A stretch of DNA of 53,568 nucleotides from Candidatus Altimarinota bacterium (GCA_028688895.1 JAQTXG010000008.1:1-53568), one strand, 5' to 3'; counted from the stretch's first letter, positions 9,872-20,622 are shown. Numbers and translations: made by a program. The notes: a model not told the origin generated them from the sequence alone.

Positions 9872-10225
9872 TTATTTTATATAAGCTTTTGAGCTTCATT
9901 CAATATTTTCCAAATCATTGGCTAAGCTTCATAATAAATCTTCTGTTCCAAGAGAAACCTTGTTATTTTCTTTGTAGTTTTCTATCTCTTTTCTGATATT
10001 TTCGATTATAGCATTTGCTTTTTTCTTTTTTTCATCTAAAGTAATTTCAGATAATTTACCTCATAAATCTACGTATTTTTCTCAAATTTTATGGGCAACT
10101 TCAAATAAAGTTTCATAATATCACTCTGAATCTTTGTGAAAATCGGCATCTGTAGTTTTTGTATCTATGTGTATAGATAACATCTCGATGTATGCTTTTA
10201 CAGCTTTTAAATGTAACTCTTTCAT
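9872..10225 (-). CDS. Small helical protein, possibly ferritin-like
   Basis: 117 residues, entirely helical in character, no signal peptide. The N-terminal half (MKELHLKAVKAYIEMLSIHI then DADFHKDSEGYYETLFEVAH) has histidines and acidic residues spaced as in small ferritin-like/Dps-like phage and CPR proteins; the second half is a charged helix. The ferritin-like idea is only a resemblance; no metal site can be proven. Single gene between two terminators or gaps, ATG at 10225. Confidence 0.7.
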
Positions 10226-10309
10226 ATTTAAATATATTAAATAATAAGTTATAATGAGAATAATTCTCATTTCTATATTATTCATTTATTTTGATATGTC
10301 AAAAGATAA

Positions 10310-10984
10310 TTATCTAAACTGAGAATAAAAGTCCTCCATTAATGATTTAGTATATATGTGAGATGATATATTTCAATGATTTACTCATTCTAATACATAT
10401 TTATTTAATTTACTTCCTGATACACTTTGAATATCTTTGTAATCTATTATCTCATCTTTGTTTCAAATAATTATTAATCCTAAAGGTAAAAATAATTCTA
10501 CTTTATTATTTGCCAAAAATTCCATATTTGTATTCAAAATAGGAAAATCCCTACCGTCTGGTAATTTAATCCAGGTATTTTCATTATCTTGCTTACTAGA
10601 CTTAATGATATTTATTGATTTTATAGGGTCTATAATAGGTGCGATTACTACTGCAGAGCTAATATTATTATTTGCTTCTCATGTTATTTGCATAGCCAAA
10701 TATCATCCGAAACTATTTGCATAAATATGTACTCTTTTTCATTTTTCTAGTAAAATATTGATAGAATTTCTGATTTCTTGTAAATAGTTTAATATAGCCG
10801 AACTATGTTCTCATAATAATTTATCAGCACTTCTATTATGATGATATACTTCTAATCATTGTTTTTCTAAAAAACTGACTATATCAGGATGCACTTGTAA
10901 TGAACCACATCATCATAATACTATGACTGAATCATTTGAGTTTGTATTTTCTGATAGGTTGATTAGATTGTTTTTGGATAACAT
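10310..10984 (-). CDS. Alpha/beta hydrolase fold protein
   Basis: 224 residues. The opening strand DSVIVLGGCGSLQVHP looks like an oxyanion-hole strand; the nucleophile elbow is IYANSFGGYLAM with Ser91, and the likely catalytic histidine is in VLEGVNHGNISSH near the C-terminus. An acid in IIIGNKDEIIDYK could complete the triad. All are at the expected spacing for a small serine hydrolase; the substrate is unknown. It ends 85 bases before the previous gene's start and starts 18 bases after the HD-domain gene's stop, so these two are probably one operon. Confidence 0.85.
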
Positions 10985-11002
10985 AATGTTTATTTAGTTA
11001 TA

Positions 11003-11764
11003 TTAATTATTGTTTTCAAGTTGTTTGATTCTATATCTCCATTCATCATAATTTCATGCCATTTCTAGTAACATAAAATACTGAAAATGTGATGGTAAAT
11101 ATTTGAATTCTCTTTCTAAAAGTATACTATATATTTTAGTAAAATAATCACTTTCTGAAATTTTATCAATTGTATATGGATGAAAAATTGATACTTGTTT
11201 TTTAAATCACAACTTTTCATAATCAAGTGCTTTTACTCATGCATCTATTTTGTCTAAGTAAAACATAGTTTTTGAATCTGGAGTTTTTTGTTCTATATAT
11301 TCTCTAAGTAATTGTGTTTCTATGTTTCATTTTTGTCACAAAACATATTCTATGTACAAAACTGCATATTTTTCTAGTATTTCTCTTTGCTCATTCGTAT
11401 ATTTACAATGAGGTGTGATATCTGGGAGTACTCAATGTCATTCAGGCATATCATGGACTTTTCACATTATCGGGAAATTTTGTGGTACTTGAACCAAATT
11501 TGGTGTACCAATTATTAATGCATCAGCTCAATTTTTTACATTCATACAGTGTTCTAAAACGCTTTCTGCATAAATACTTGGTATTCAAACTTGAGGTCTT
11601 ATCCATCATGCTCTTTTTACTTCCGATACTCAATCATATATTTGATAACCCTTCATTCATAATATTTCTGGTGCAAAATCTTCTATTTGATGCATAAGAA
11701 TGCGCAGTTCTGATTCTTGATCAGTTCTAAATTCTAATACTCTATTTCTGTTTAATTGATTCAT
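11003..11764 (-). CDS. HD-domain phosphohydrolase-like protein
   Basis: 253 residues. ESVLEHCMNV and MGKVHDMPEGHG carry the first His and the HD pair of the HD superfamily, in the arrangement of the YfbR/HD_3 type (EH...HD.E..GD), here with VLPDIT after the HD. Such enzymes hydrolyse nucleoside monophosphates or similar phosphoesters; the substrate here is not known. The C-terminal third (FQYFMLLEMAGNYDEWRYRI) is helical. It precedes the alpha/beta hydrolase gene by 18 bases. Confidence 0.8.
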
Positions 11765-11835
11765 AAAATATAAAATGTAATTAATTTTTTTTTATAATAT
11801 ACATATATAATACATAAAGTCAATATAAATACATC

Positions 11836-11864
11836 AAAAACACAGACTTTTAAATCTGTGTTTT
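11836..11864. terminator. Hairpin terminator
   Basis: AAAACACAGA pairs with TCTGTGTTTT. It lies just after the stop of the minus-strand lipoprotein gene (11870), with an A/T-rich tail in both directions. Confidence 0.75.
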
Positions 11865-11869
11865 ATCTT

Positions 11870-12664
11870 TTATCCAAATTTCATATACATTTTTATAAAT
11901 AATGGTTTCAATTCTTTCAATTTTGTATTATAATCATTTCCTGATAAATCTTTTAAGCTATTTACTGCATTTTCAAAGTCAGATAACATTTTTTTGTATT
12001 CATCTTTGTCAGTATTGTATTCTTTCAATTTTTGAATATCTGTTTTTAATTCTTGGATTTTGTTGTCATCTTTAGTTGCTCAGTTTTCTACTATTTCCTC
12101 CATTTTGTTATGTACAATTAACATATCGTCACTTATAGATTTTATGTTGTTTTCTTGTCTGATTTTCATAATAGTCATTCTCACTTTTTCTAGCTCACTA
12201 TGAGCGATTTCCATTTTTCAGCCTGTTGAAAAATCGCTTGCTGTAAGTAGATTTATTCATATTTCAATCAGTGTTTTATCCAAATCGGTTGATTTTTCGA
12301 ATCATACTACTTCATATCATCTATATTTTGAAATAATATTTCACCATAATTCTACGCAATTATTTATTTGTGATTTTGCTTCGTCTTTTGCTTGTCCAGA
12401 ATTGTACAAAGCTTGTTTATAGATTTCATTAAATTTTACTAAATCTATATCTAATCACTCTACTTTTTGTACTAATTCTTGTGTTTCTCAGCTAGATGAA
12501 TTAGTTTCTACTGATCAAGAACTGTTTGATTCAGTATTTTGTGATTGCTCAATAGATCAAGAATTATTTAGATTTAACACTGATTTTTGTGTTTCTTGTG
12601 GAGTTTTTGAATTACATGAAATAAGCAAAAGTGTAGTAAATAGTATAATTGTAGTTTTTTTCAT
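11870..12664 (-). CDS. Lipoprotein, unknown function
   Basis: 264 residues. The signal peptide MKKTTIILFTTLLLISCNSK ends in a lipobox (LLISC), so Cys17 should be lipidated and the protein anchored at the outer face of the membrane. A Ser/Asn/Gly-rich linker (to about residue 60) leads to a long helical domain with several heptad-like stretches (IQELKTDIQKLKEYNTDKDE). No domain family is recognised. It is a single gene with its own terminator. Confidence 0.8.
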
Positions 12665-12819
12665 AGTTTTTTGTTAAGATTAAATTTATAGGAATATAAT
12701 TATTATTTTGAGAAATACAAGTTACTATTTTCACATATTTATATTTAATTGCTAAAGTTATTTATTTTATTATATTGTTTATATGGTTCAAGTAAAATAA
12801 TTTAATATATATTTAAAAT

Positions 12820-13065
12820 ATGACTAATAAAGTAAAGATAAAAGAGTTTCTAATATATTTGTTATTTTGAATAATTTCTATGTGGCCTTTATGACCTTGG
12901 TTTTGAGTAATAATAGGATATTTTACTTACTGTAAAATCCCTAATATTTCGTGTGAGTGATATAATGAGTGATGGATTTTTCCTTTTTGGATATTATGAG
13001 TAATAATTGTAAATATTATTTTTCATTTATTTTATAGTAAAATTGTAAAGAAAAACAAAAAATAG
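12820..13065 (+). CDS. Small three-helix membrane protein
   Basis: 81 residues with two or three membrane segments (about 10-33 and 52-71) and a basic C-terminus KIVKKNKK. It has seven or so UGA-encoded glycines, including GPWFG and EGYNEGW. The layout resembles small conserved CPR membrane proteins, but no family name can be given. It converges on the gene ending at 13079, with which it shares a terminator hairpin. Confidence 0.75.
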
Positions 13066-13088
13066 AGATTAAAAATCTCTATTTTTTG
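13056..13088. terminator. Bidirectional terminator overlapping two stop codons
   Basis: CAAAAAATAGAGAT pairs with ATCTCTATTTTTTG. The left arm contains the TAG of the plus-strand gene and the right arm the TAG of the minus-strand gene, so one palindrome ends two genes. Confidence 0.8.
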
Positions 13089-14305
13089 TTTGATAATTTT
13101 TCGTCTATTTTTTCTAAAATATTTTTTCTATCTGCATTCAATTTATCAAAATCAGCTTTGTATGATTCTATTGAAAAAGTAGAAAATCATAATAGAAATT
13201 TATATAGATATCTTCTCTTAAAATAATTTGAATACGATATTTTAAAATTTTCTTCTCATTTGATCATAGCCAATTTTTCTCTTCTCATTTCATTGAAAAA
13301 CTCGTCCATATCAAACAACATACTTGATTTTATCAATCAATCTTTTACTCAAGAAGTAAAGCCAGATTTATTTAAATGATATTCTATTTTTATTGTATTT
13401 GTTATGATTTCTTGACTATTATATAAATTCCTTAACTCATTATTTAAAATTGTCATATTTTCTCTATCAAGTTCAAAATTATCTATGATATAATTAATAT
13501 TTGAATTTGTGATATTCTGAATTGTTAATCAAATTATTATTCATACCAAAGAATTATCTCATTCTAATAATTTATCTCAGAGTTTTTTATATATTAATAA
13601 TGAATTTATTGCTTTTTGCTGATTTCATTCTTGTAGTTCATAAATAGCAGTGAATAAGCTTGTTCTCGATAATGCAGTAAGTCAATGTAGAGATGGAAAA
13701 TCCTCTGATATTTCTTGCTTGAAGTAATTATATTGAGTTAACTTTGATATTTCAGTATTTAATATCTCTATATCTGGTTTGTTTGTTTTGTATATTTCTA
13801 AACTAGCATTTAAGTCACTCTTCTCACATTTTTTTGTCCAATCTCATGTAATACATAAATAAGTACTACTTGTTTGTTTATCTAAATCTGATAATGTAGA
13901 TAATTCTAGTTTATGAGTTTCTTGTATTTTTCATAATTGGACAAATCAATTTTCTTGTGTTTTTACTTCTATGTTTTGCAATTTTGTTTCAAATATACTT
14001 TCTGGAATAATTGGTTCTTTGTCATAATTGGTAAAATATCAAAAATAATAAATAATTAATATTACAAAAAAAGCTCCATATGCATATCAATAATTTTTGT
14101 GAATAGTTTTTTTGTAAAGTCAGTGAAAAAGCACATAAATCAAATATGCCCATAATATAAAAATTCAGTATACTAATATTATAAAAAATCAGTCTGTAAA
14201 GTGTTTTGATAAATCAGACCAAAACATATAAATTATATTTATAGAGATTATTTCGTAAATTGTTAGGATGAATATTAAAATCATCATTAATATATTTAAA
14301 ATCAT
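13079..14305 (-). CDS. Large membrane-anchored protein, unknown
   Basis: 408 residues. Three N-terminal membrane helices (about residues 3-24, 37-58 and 70-90) are followed by a soluble helical region of about 300 residues (for example LSTLSDLDKQTSSTYLCITG and LTALSRTSLFTAIYELQEGN) and a basic C-terminus. The middle resembles a helical repeat domain (TPR-like spacing in AIYELQEGNQQKAINSLLIY), so it may bind proteins; this is a guess. It overlaps the stop region of the SanA-like gene upstream (gap of 21 bases), hence probably one operon with it. Confidence 0.8.
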
Positions 14306-14326
14306 GTGTTTTTTGTTATGTAATAA

Positions 14327-14986
14327 TTACTTGAGACTAATCTCTTCTTGTGGTTTGCTCATATCTACTTTTTTTCATCAGTATTTTGATTTTGATTTCA
14401 GTATTTCTACATTTAAAAATGCTTTTATACGAGCAAATACCTCCCTTCTATCATAATAATTATCATATGTATATTTTTGTAGATTTGTCTGTACTCAAAT
14501 TGATTTTATTCACATTCTACTTGAAATATATAATGCTCTTTTTAGATGAAATTCTTGAGTAAATAATATTAATTCATCTACTCAAAATATTTCTCTGGCT
14601 CTATATAGACTATCCAAGGTATCAAATCATGCATAATCTAGATAAATATCATCTTTTAATACTCAATTTGATATTAAATAATCTCTCATAGAAGTAGGCT
14701 CATCATATTCATCTCTAGAATTATCTCATGATACAATTATTTTTTCTATTTTTTTATCTTTATAAGCGTCTATAGCTACCAATAATCTATCTTTTAAAAT
14801 GTCTGATGGAATTCAATTTTTTAGTACTTTTGCTCAAAAAACTAATCACACTTTTGTTTTTTGAATACTATTTATGTCTGAATATATTTTGTCTTTTGAA
14901 AAACTTATTACATATAAGTTTATAGATAATATAATTATTAATAAAAAAATTATTATAATTAATAAATATTTAGTTATTTTTTTCAT
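14327..14986 (-). CDS. SanA/YdcF-like DUF218 membrane protein
   Basis: 219 residues. One N-terminal membrane helix (about 7-27), then the DUF218 domain: VGLVFGAKVLKNGIPSD, LKDRLLVAIDAYKDKKIEKI, IVSGDNSRDEYDEPTSMRDY, YLDYAGFDTLDSLYRAREIF and LFTQEFHLKRALYISSRMGI. These are the hallmark blocks of the ElyC/SanA/YdcF family, which in E. coli affects envelope integrity and vancomycin exclusion. The glycine in VFGAKV, SGDN and YAGF are UGA codons. The start taken is the ATG at 14986; an upstream in-frame ATG at 15037 would add 17 residues. Confidence 0.9.
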
Positions 14987-15056
14987 ATTTAGTTTATTCA
15001 TTTTAGTTGTTAGGTAAATTATATTTATTATTTTCACAAAAAATAGAGTATTGAAA

Positions 15057-16019
15057 TTATTTAAACATCATATCAGATTTCTTTGATTCTTCTATCATTT
15101 TTTGTATAAATAAATCTATTTCTTTATCGAAACCTACTTCTTTATTATATTTGTTTTCATTAATATTGTTTATTTTTATTGATAATAAAAATTGATATTT
15201 AGCCAAAGTTATAATTTCTTGTTCTGAAAGTTTTTTATTATGAAAACTAAATATTTTTCTTCATAATATATTTTGATACAAAAAATACTGCTCTAAATTT
15301 TCGTATTTATACAATGTATTTTTTATAATATTTTTTTCTGTATCATTTAATAAACTACTTTTATCAAAATATATTTCGTAAATATCTGATTTATTTTCTA
15401 AATCATAATGGGTTGTAAAATAGTTTATAAATGTGAAAAATTGTTCATTGAAATGTTTCGAATAAAATTCTTCTGCAAAATTATATTTAGTAAGATACAT
15501 ATATAATAATGAAAATTTTCAAATCGCTACATCATAACTAACATGATATTCAAGACTATTGTTTAATAAAATCATATTCATATAATCTGGAAATTGATTT
15601 AATCATATGTATTTCCACGTATCCTTTTTTATGTTGTATTGCATAATTACCAATTGACACTCACCACTTCATCATCAATCTGCATAACATATAGGTAAAT
15701 TTATAGTATTTTTATTTACATATTTTATATTTATTGCGCATCATTTTATAAAATCTGAGTTAGTTTTTGGATAATCTAATATATTTTTAACTTGTCAATC
15801 AATAACTAATTTTGTAACTCAATCATTACAAACTGCTGAAGATGGATTATATTCATTTAGTATATAAATATTGTCACTTAGGTGTAACATTTGCTTTCAA
15901 TATTCTATTTCTATGGTTTTTGGTTCAATTATATAAGTAACAATTTTTAGTAAAATAACAATTAATATAGCAATTATTATGAATCTTATTTTTGACTTGA
16001 ATGAATTTATTTTACTCAT
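15057..16019 (-). CDS. Membrane-anchored extracytoplasmic protein, unknown
   Basis: 320 residues with one N-terminal membrane helix (about 13-32) and a large outside domain. It has four or five cysteines (AVCNDG, KGCAIN, LPICYADGGGSGECQLVIMQ) that could form disulfides; the latter region has three UGA glycines. The C-terminal half is rich in Tyr, Phe, Asn and Lys and helical. No family is recognised. It lies 70 bases upstream of the SanA-like gene on the same strand and may be co-transcribed with it. Confidence 0.75.
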
Positions 16020-16054
16020 AATTATTTAGGTTTGTATTTACAAATATACTTAGA

Positions 16055-16603
16055 TTACTCAATAACTATATCCAAATAACTCAAAAGTCACAATGCATTT
16101 TCTCTGGAAAATTTGGTTTTTGATAGTTTGTTTCTGGTTGGATCTATTGATAAATTGTAGCTTCAAATAAAGCTGGTATTTTTTAGATTTGTATTTGAAA
16201 ATATAGATTTTTCTAGGTCACAATAATTGAAACTAGCATTTTCTAGGTTGGAATTTGTGAAATCTGTTTCTTTGATTTCTGAGTCATTAAAAATAGTATT
16301 TTTTAGATTTACTCAATAAAATGAGCTCAATGAAATATTACAATCTGAAAAACTAAAATGTGATAAAAAATGGCTTAAATCTACAAATTTTAGTCACATG
16401 ATTTTACTATGATCAAAATCTACATTGTTAAATGTAGTATTTCTAAGTCAGATATTTGATAAATTGCATTTTTCAAATTTGCAATCATTGAAGTTTTTTC
16501 ATCAAAAATCAAATCCTGAAAAATTGATTCCATAGAAATGAATTCCTGAAATATTATCCATTTTCATTGTTTCTCAGTAATTTTTGTCTGTTATTTTTTG
16601 CAT
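16055..16603 (-). CDS. Pentapeptide-repeat protein
   Basis: 182 residues. After about 20 residues the sequence is a pentapeptide-repeat helix (pattern A/S-N/D-L/F-x-x): NFSGF, NFNDC, KFEKC, NLSNI, GLRNT, TFNNV, DFDHS, and later NLKNT, IFNDS, EIKET, DFTNS, NLENA, SFNYC, DLEKS, IFSNT, NLKNT. Such proteins form a right-handed quadrilateral beta helix and can mimic DNA (Qnr, MfpA) or act as structural spacers; which applies here is unknown. It has no signal peptide, so it is cytosolic. Short terminal tail LSKTKFSRENALGLLSYLDI. Confidence 0.9.
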
Positions 16604-16616
16604 TTTATTTATTTTA

Positions 16617-17027
16617 TTAGTACATTTCTATTATTGAAATGAGCATTTTTATAAATTTTTTTGTTATTTTATCTGAATCCAATATAGAGTATTTTCACAT
16701 ATCATATATTTTAGTTTTTTTTCAAATTTCATTTAACAAGAATTGTGGATCTACATAACCATATCTTTCATCGGTTTTGTTGTATGTAAAATTGCAAGTG
16801 ATAAGTTTTTCTATAGCTTTATCTGAATCATTTATCTTGATTTTCATGCTACTATTTCAGTAACTTGTGTATTCTACTCTAAATTTTGATAATATATGTT
16901 TTTTTACTTCTGTTTCTACAAGATTCATTAGTTTTTCCATTTCTTTTCAAAAATCTCAGTTAAATTTTACTTTGGATTTATTTGAAACTTTTTTTAGGTC
17001 TTTTATCTGGTCTAGTGTGTTTTTCAT
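16617..17027 (-). CDS. Small hypothetical protein
   Basis: 136 residues, soluble, mixed alpha/beta in appearance, no signal peptide or known motif. Segments include FGKEMEKLMNLVETEVKKHI, VEYTSYGNSSMKIKINDSDK and RYGYVDPQFLLNEIGKKTKI. The gene ends 14 bases before the pentapeptide-repeat gene starts, suggesting a shared transcript. Confidence 0.75.
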
Positions 17028-17089
17028 ATTTATTGATTAAGAGTATTTTAATAATATTACTTAGTAAATTGTTTTTTCAAAGAAAAAAT

Positions 17090-17116
17090 AAAAACACTTT
17101 TAAAAAAGTGTTTTTT
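17090..17116. terminator. Hairpin terminator
   Basis: AAAAACACTT pairs with AAGTGTTTTT, just after the stop (17122) of the minus-strand hypothetical gene. Confidence 0.75.
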
Positions 17117-17121
17117 AAAAT

Positions 17122-17391
17122 CTATACAATAAGAATTTGTTCAACTAAAACTTTGATAGTTTCTAGTGCTTCATTAGTATCTATAGACGTCTCAGTTAAT
17201 AATAAATCTCAAAATCTGTCTAAAAATCAATTGAAATAATCTTCTGAACTTAGTTCAGAATGCTCTTCTAATAGATTTGATATTGAAAAAGGTATATCTT
17301 GAGAAATGGTTTTTAGTTTTTCTATTTCACTTAAAATTTTTCATTCTAGATCACTATCTGTGTATAATAATGCTTGGGACAAGGAGTGCAT
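17122..17391 (-). CDS. Small acidic helical protein
   Basis: 89 residues, acidic, with predicted helices throughout (LEGKILSEIEKLKTISQDIP, NLLEEHSELSSEDYFNGFLD, TNEALETIKVLVEQILIV). No family is recognised. A GGAG (rc CTCC) lies just before the ATG at 17391 is not seen; instead the upstream sequence is A/T-rich. Single gene with its own terminator. Confidence 0.7.
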
Positions 17392-17539
17392 ATATTTATA
17401 TTAATATGTATTTATGTTAAATTATATTATAATTATTTTTGGATAATGCAATAGGATTTTTAATATTTGTTTTTAAAACTTGTTTTATCTAAAAAGTATG
17501 TAAAATATGTACATATTATAGTATAAATTTAATATCAAA

Positions 17540-17785
17540 ATGTGTAAATACTGTGTAAATAAATCTATTTCAATGATAAATATATATCAGAAAAATCTCT
17601 CGCCTGATCATTCTTTTTGGGCAAAAAATACATATCCTGGTTGATATTGTAAATACACTCCTACATGTTCAGAGTATACTAAACAGGCTTTGGTTAAATA
17701 CTGATTTTTTAGATGATGGTTGAAGTGAATATGGAGGATAATTAGATGTAATCCGTTTTCTAAAGGTGGAGATGACTTGCCATAA
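17540..17785 (+). CDS. yidD: YidD, membrane protein insertion efficiency factor
   Basis: 81 residues of the YidD family, a small amphipathic protein at the inner membrane that assists YidC-dependent insertion. The signature is complete: MINIYQKNLSP, CKYTPTCSEYTKQALVKYGF, GWLKGIWRIIRCNPFSKGGDD. Several of its conserved glycines (PGGYC, KYG, RGW, KGI) are UGA codons. Start at the ATG at 17540. yidD usually lies in the rpmH-rnpA-yidC cluster; here it stands alone beside a membrane-protein operon. Confidence 0.93.
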
Positions 17786-17812
17786 AAAAAGCTTTCAGAT
17801 GAAAGCTTTTTT
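17784..17812. terminator. Bidirectional terminator
   Basis: AAAAAAAGCTTTC pairs with GAAAGCTTTTTT around AGAT. It lies between the convergent yidD and the gene ending at 17814. A nearly identical hairpin (loop GAAT) ends the MFS gene at 19965. Confidence 0.85.
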
Positions 17813-17813
17813 A

Positions 17814-18161
17814 TTAATATCAAAATAAAATCACTCAGATACTATAGGAAACAAAATTTGCTAAAAATGAAATCAAAAGTCATTTAGGAAATTTAATTTC
17901 AAAGTAAAATGTGTAAAATACTGCTTCTATCAAAGTTACACTTATTTCTCAAACTGGGATGTATAGAACTCAAGGTAAAAAATAAGGAAATACAAAATAC
18001 AAATATGGCAAAGTCAGTGAAGAAGCCATAATTCCTGCAAAAACTATGTTTTTGCTTGAGAATTTTGTTTTATCTAGATTTCAATAAATAGAAATCATAA
18101 ATAGAACAGTTGTTTCTATGAGAATAGTTAGGACAAGAGCTAGAAGGAAGTTATTTATCAT
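17814..18161 (-). CDS. Small four-helix membrane protein
   Basis: 115 residues with four membrane segments (about 4-25, 40-58, 63-82 and 90-113) and little outside them. The ending (LLISFLANFVSYSIGVILFG) resembles small conserved membrane proteins found with secreted partner genes in CPR genomes, but no name can be given. The start ATG overlaps the end of the upstream gene by 11 bases, so the three genes 18881-17814 form an operon. Confidence 0.75.
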
Positions 18162-18351
18162 TATTAATTTTATTATACAAGTATTTATAAACTATTTTTA
18201 AAATAAAAATAGTTAAAATAAAACAAGTTATAACAAATGTAACATTTATAATTTTATACAAATTTGAATCATAAGGATTATCAATAATTATGTCTGCGTA
18301 TGTATTACTATAAAATAATAATAAAATTAAAACTGTAATTATTTTTATCAT
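18151..18351 (-). CDS. Small membrane protein with signal peptide
   Basis: 66 residues: an N-terminal signal-like segment (MIKIITVLILLLFYSNTYA), a short outside stretch DIIIDNPYDSNLYKI, and a membrane helix (about 34-55) with a basic Lys/Asn tail. It overlaps the genes on both sides (start codon inside the end of the upstream gene, end inside the start of the next), evidence for an operon. Confidence 0.72.
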   Translation of the reverse strand: MIKIITVLILLLFYSNTYADIIIDNPYDSNLYKIINVTFVITCFILTIFILKIVYKYLYNKINNDK

Positions 18352-18881
18352 AGATTTTTTTTGTTAGTATTTAGTTTATTTTTTCTATTTTTTTCTATCT
18401 TAAAAATTAATAATCAGAAAATTAATATTAAAAATATTATTGGAAGTGTTTTTGAGTAATTTCTATAATTGTATGTATTTTTTATATTGTTATTTTTTCA
18501 ATCATTTTGTATATCAATAGTTCAAGTATTTGTTGTTTTTTGTTTATCTATTGATAAAACTTCTTGATCTTTTGTACCTGTTGAGATATTTTGAATATTG
18601 TTTTCATTTTGTATTTCTGCTTCATTGAATTGTAGATTTTCTTTTTGTTCCAATTCATTTCATGTGTTTGTTTCTGTTTCTGCGTATTTATAATTTTTAT
18701 CAGATTTACAACAATTAGTTTCACAATCAGGATCAGCATAAATCTTATCACTATTTTTAAGACAATTGTAATAACATCTATCATCAAAATCTTTACAATT
18801 ACTTCATGGAATAAATAAATCAGCATATGTATTTCAATGTAAATATGACATAGCAATTAATAATATTATTATTTTTTTCAT
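18345..18881 (-). CDS. Cysteine-rich secreted membrane-anchored protein
   Basis: 178 residues. Signal peptide (about 1-20, ending NTYA), a short Cys-rich domain (SNCKDFDDRCYYNCLKNSDK then PDCETNCCKSDKNY: eight cysteines, probably disulfide-bonded), a Gln/Glu/Asn/Thr-rich linker and one C-terminal membrane helix (about 146-163, LPIIFLILIFGLLIFKI) with a basic tail. The last sense codon is a UGA followed at once by TAA. No family is known; the arrangement suggests a small wall-associated surface protein. First gene of the three-gene operon. Confidence 0.75.
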
Positions 18882-18937
18882 AATTTAATTTTTATATATA
18901 ATTACTTTGATGATAACAATTAATAATTAAAAGTAAA

Positions 18938-19957
18938 ATGAAAATACTTACAAATTATAGATACAGTGCTTTGCTGTGAATAGGGCACTTTTTGACTGAT
19001 GCTATAGCTGCTTTTGCTCTTACTACAATATCTTTGAATTATATAAATATTGGGATTTTTTTTGTAGATAGATTTGTGTGATTACAGGTGGCTTGATATT
19101 TTTTCCTGTATAATTTTCTGGCATTTTTCATGCAAATATTTGTAGGATACTTTTTGGATAAAATCAAGGATAATCAATCATTTTTCAGTAAATCAAAAAA
19201 TATTGTATTAATAAGTTTTGTATTGTATATTGTTTGAGTTTTGTTTCTAAATTATAGTTATATTTTGTCGATATTAGTTATTTGATTAGCTTCTTGTCTT
19301 TTTCATTTGTGATGAGGAAATATATCTTTATTATCAGATAAAAACAAGGCAACTAATCTGTGAATATTTGCTTCTTGATGAGTTTTAGGACTTAGTTTTT
19401 GATGATTTAATGCTGTTTACTTCCCTATATTTATTGTGTATATAGTTGTTTGTTTGTTGATTGTTTGATTGTTTATACAGAGTTATAAATCTTATGAAAT
19501 AGAATTGCATGAAAAAAATGATTATTATAATCTAACAAAAGAAACAAAAAATTTATTAGCAATAATTATTTTTTTACTTTGTATGGTACTTGTAATTCGT
19601 TCTGCTATTTGGACAAATTTTCAGATGATTTATATATTGGATAGATGGTTTATTTTTTATTTGGCTGTTGCTGCATTTTTGTGAAAAATAACTGGTTGAG
19701 TATTGGAAGATTGTATATATTTCAAGGAAAAGTATTTTGCTGTAACTTGACTTATAAGTTTTGTGGCAATTTTTGTCTATAGTTTTTATTTTCAAAATAT
19801 TGTTTTATTGCTTTTATGAATATTTTTAATTCAGATATTTGTAAGTCCTATAACCATAATAATTTTTAAACTTCTAAGCGAAAAAAGAAGTGAAATCATA
19901 TGATTCACTTTTGGTATGAGTTTGGTATTGTGATTTTTGTTGTTGAAGATTACATAA
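18938..19957 (+). CDS. MFS transporter-like membrane protein
   Basis: 339 residues, about ten to eleven membrane helices. The start MKILTNYRYSALLGIGHFLT, then DAIAAFALTTISLNYI, recalls the fosmidomycin-resistance (Fsr) branch of the major facilitator superfamily, whose members begin SLGHFLTD. FLDKIKDN after the second helix pair fits the MFS loop 2-3. The function is probably export of a small molecule; the family is a good guess but not proven, as the second half is short. UGA glycines occur throughout. It ends in a strong bidirectional terminator. Confidence 0.75.
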
Positions 19958-19964
19958 TCTATAT

Positions 19965-19993
19965 AAAAAAAGCTTTCGAATGAAAGCTTTTTT
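19965..19993. terminator. Bidirectional terminator
   Basis: AAAAAAAGCTTTC pairs with GAAAGCTTTTTT (loop GAAT), 8 bases after the stop of the MFS gene. Its stem is the same as that of the terminator at 17784. Confidence 0.85.
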
Positions 19994-20196
19994 ATAATTT
20001 TAAATACTCCAACTCTACTCATAAATCTTGTAAAAATTTTTCTACATCTTCTATTTTCAGTACAGTTGTATTATCATTTTGCATTGGATGAAATCAAATC
20101 AGTGTATCTTTTAATGCTTCATCAAAAATAAATTTAAATCTTATTTGAATTGTTTTAAAACATAATTGGATTGTATCTTCAAAAATAGCTAATTAG
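19992..20196 (-). pseudogene. C-terminal remnant of a YbaK/ProX-type aminoacyl-tRNA deacylase
   Basis: An open stretch of about 68 codons ends in FHPMQNDNTTVLKIEDVEKF then LQDLGVELEYLKL. This matches the C-terminal block of prolyl-tRNA editing proteins (HPMVNTATTTIS... followed by a helix and GH-like turn). Just upstream, in the same frame, is a TAA; there is no ATG, and the N-terminal two thirds of the usual 160-residue domain are missing. The coordinates mark the readable stretch. It looks like the tail of a decayed gene left after deletion; a frameshifted upstream part is not visible either. Confidence 0.6.
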
Positions 20197-20297
20197 TTCT
20201 AAATAATTTATTATTCTTTCTTATTTAAAATTGTAAAATTTATTGTTGACTTTTTAGTTATTTTGATTATTATTAATATTATTATTAAAAGTAAATT

Positions 20298-20591
20298 ATG
20301 AATGAAAAATTAAAAGAGTATAAAGTAACAGAAGAAGATCTACAAAAAGCAGAAAAATCTATTGATGAAATAGAAACTAGAGATTTAAGTCCATTTGCTT
20401 GAACTGTTGCAAATATATGAAGAGAAACTCTTTGAAGGTGTAAAGCATATAATACTGTAATAGATATATTATTAAATTCAGAGTCATATATAGATAGTGG
20501 AACTATGGATGAATTAAGTTTTCAAATAAAGTTAGTAAAAAGTGATTTATTAAGACTTATTAGTCAGGATATAAATCCTACATCACACTAA
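20298..20591 (+). CDS. Small helical hypothetical protein
   Basis: 97 residues, hydrophilic and helical (KLKEYKVTEEDLQKAEKSID, ELSFQIKLVKSDLLRLISQD), with a central SPFAGTVANIGRETLGR loop whose three glycines are UGA. No family is recognised. A TTGACT about 55 bases upstream may be a -35 box, but a -10 is not clear. It converges on the Kazal-domain gene; one hairpin serves both. Confidence 0.7.
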
Positions 20592-20622
20592 AAAACCCTA
20601 GAAATATTTTCTAGAGTTTTTT
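20591..20622. terminator. Bidirectional terminator
   Basis: AAAAAACCCTAGAAA pairs (one mismatch) with TTCTAGAGTTTTTT. It overlaps the stop codons of the convergent genes on both sides. Confidence 0.8.
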
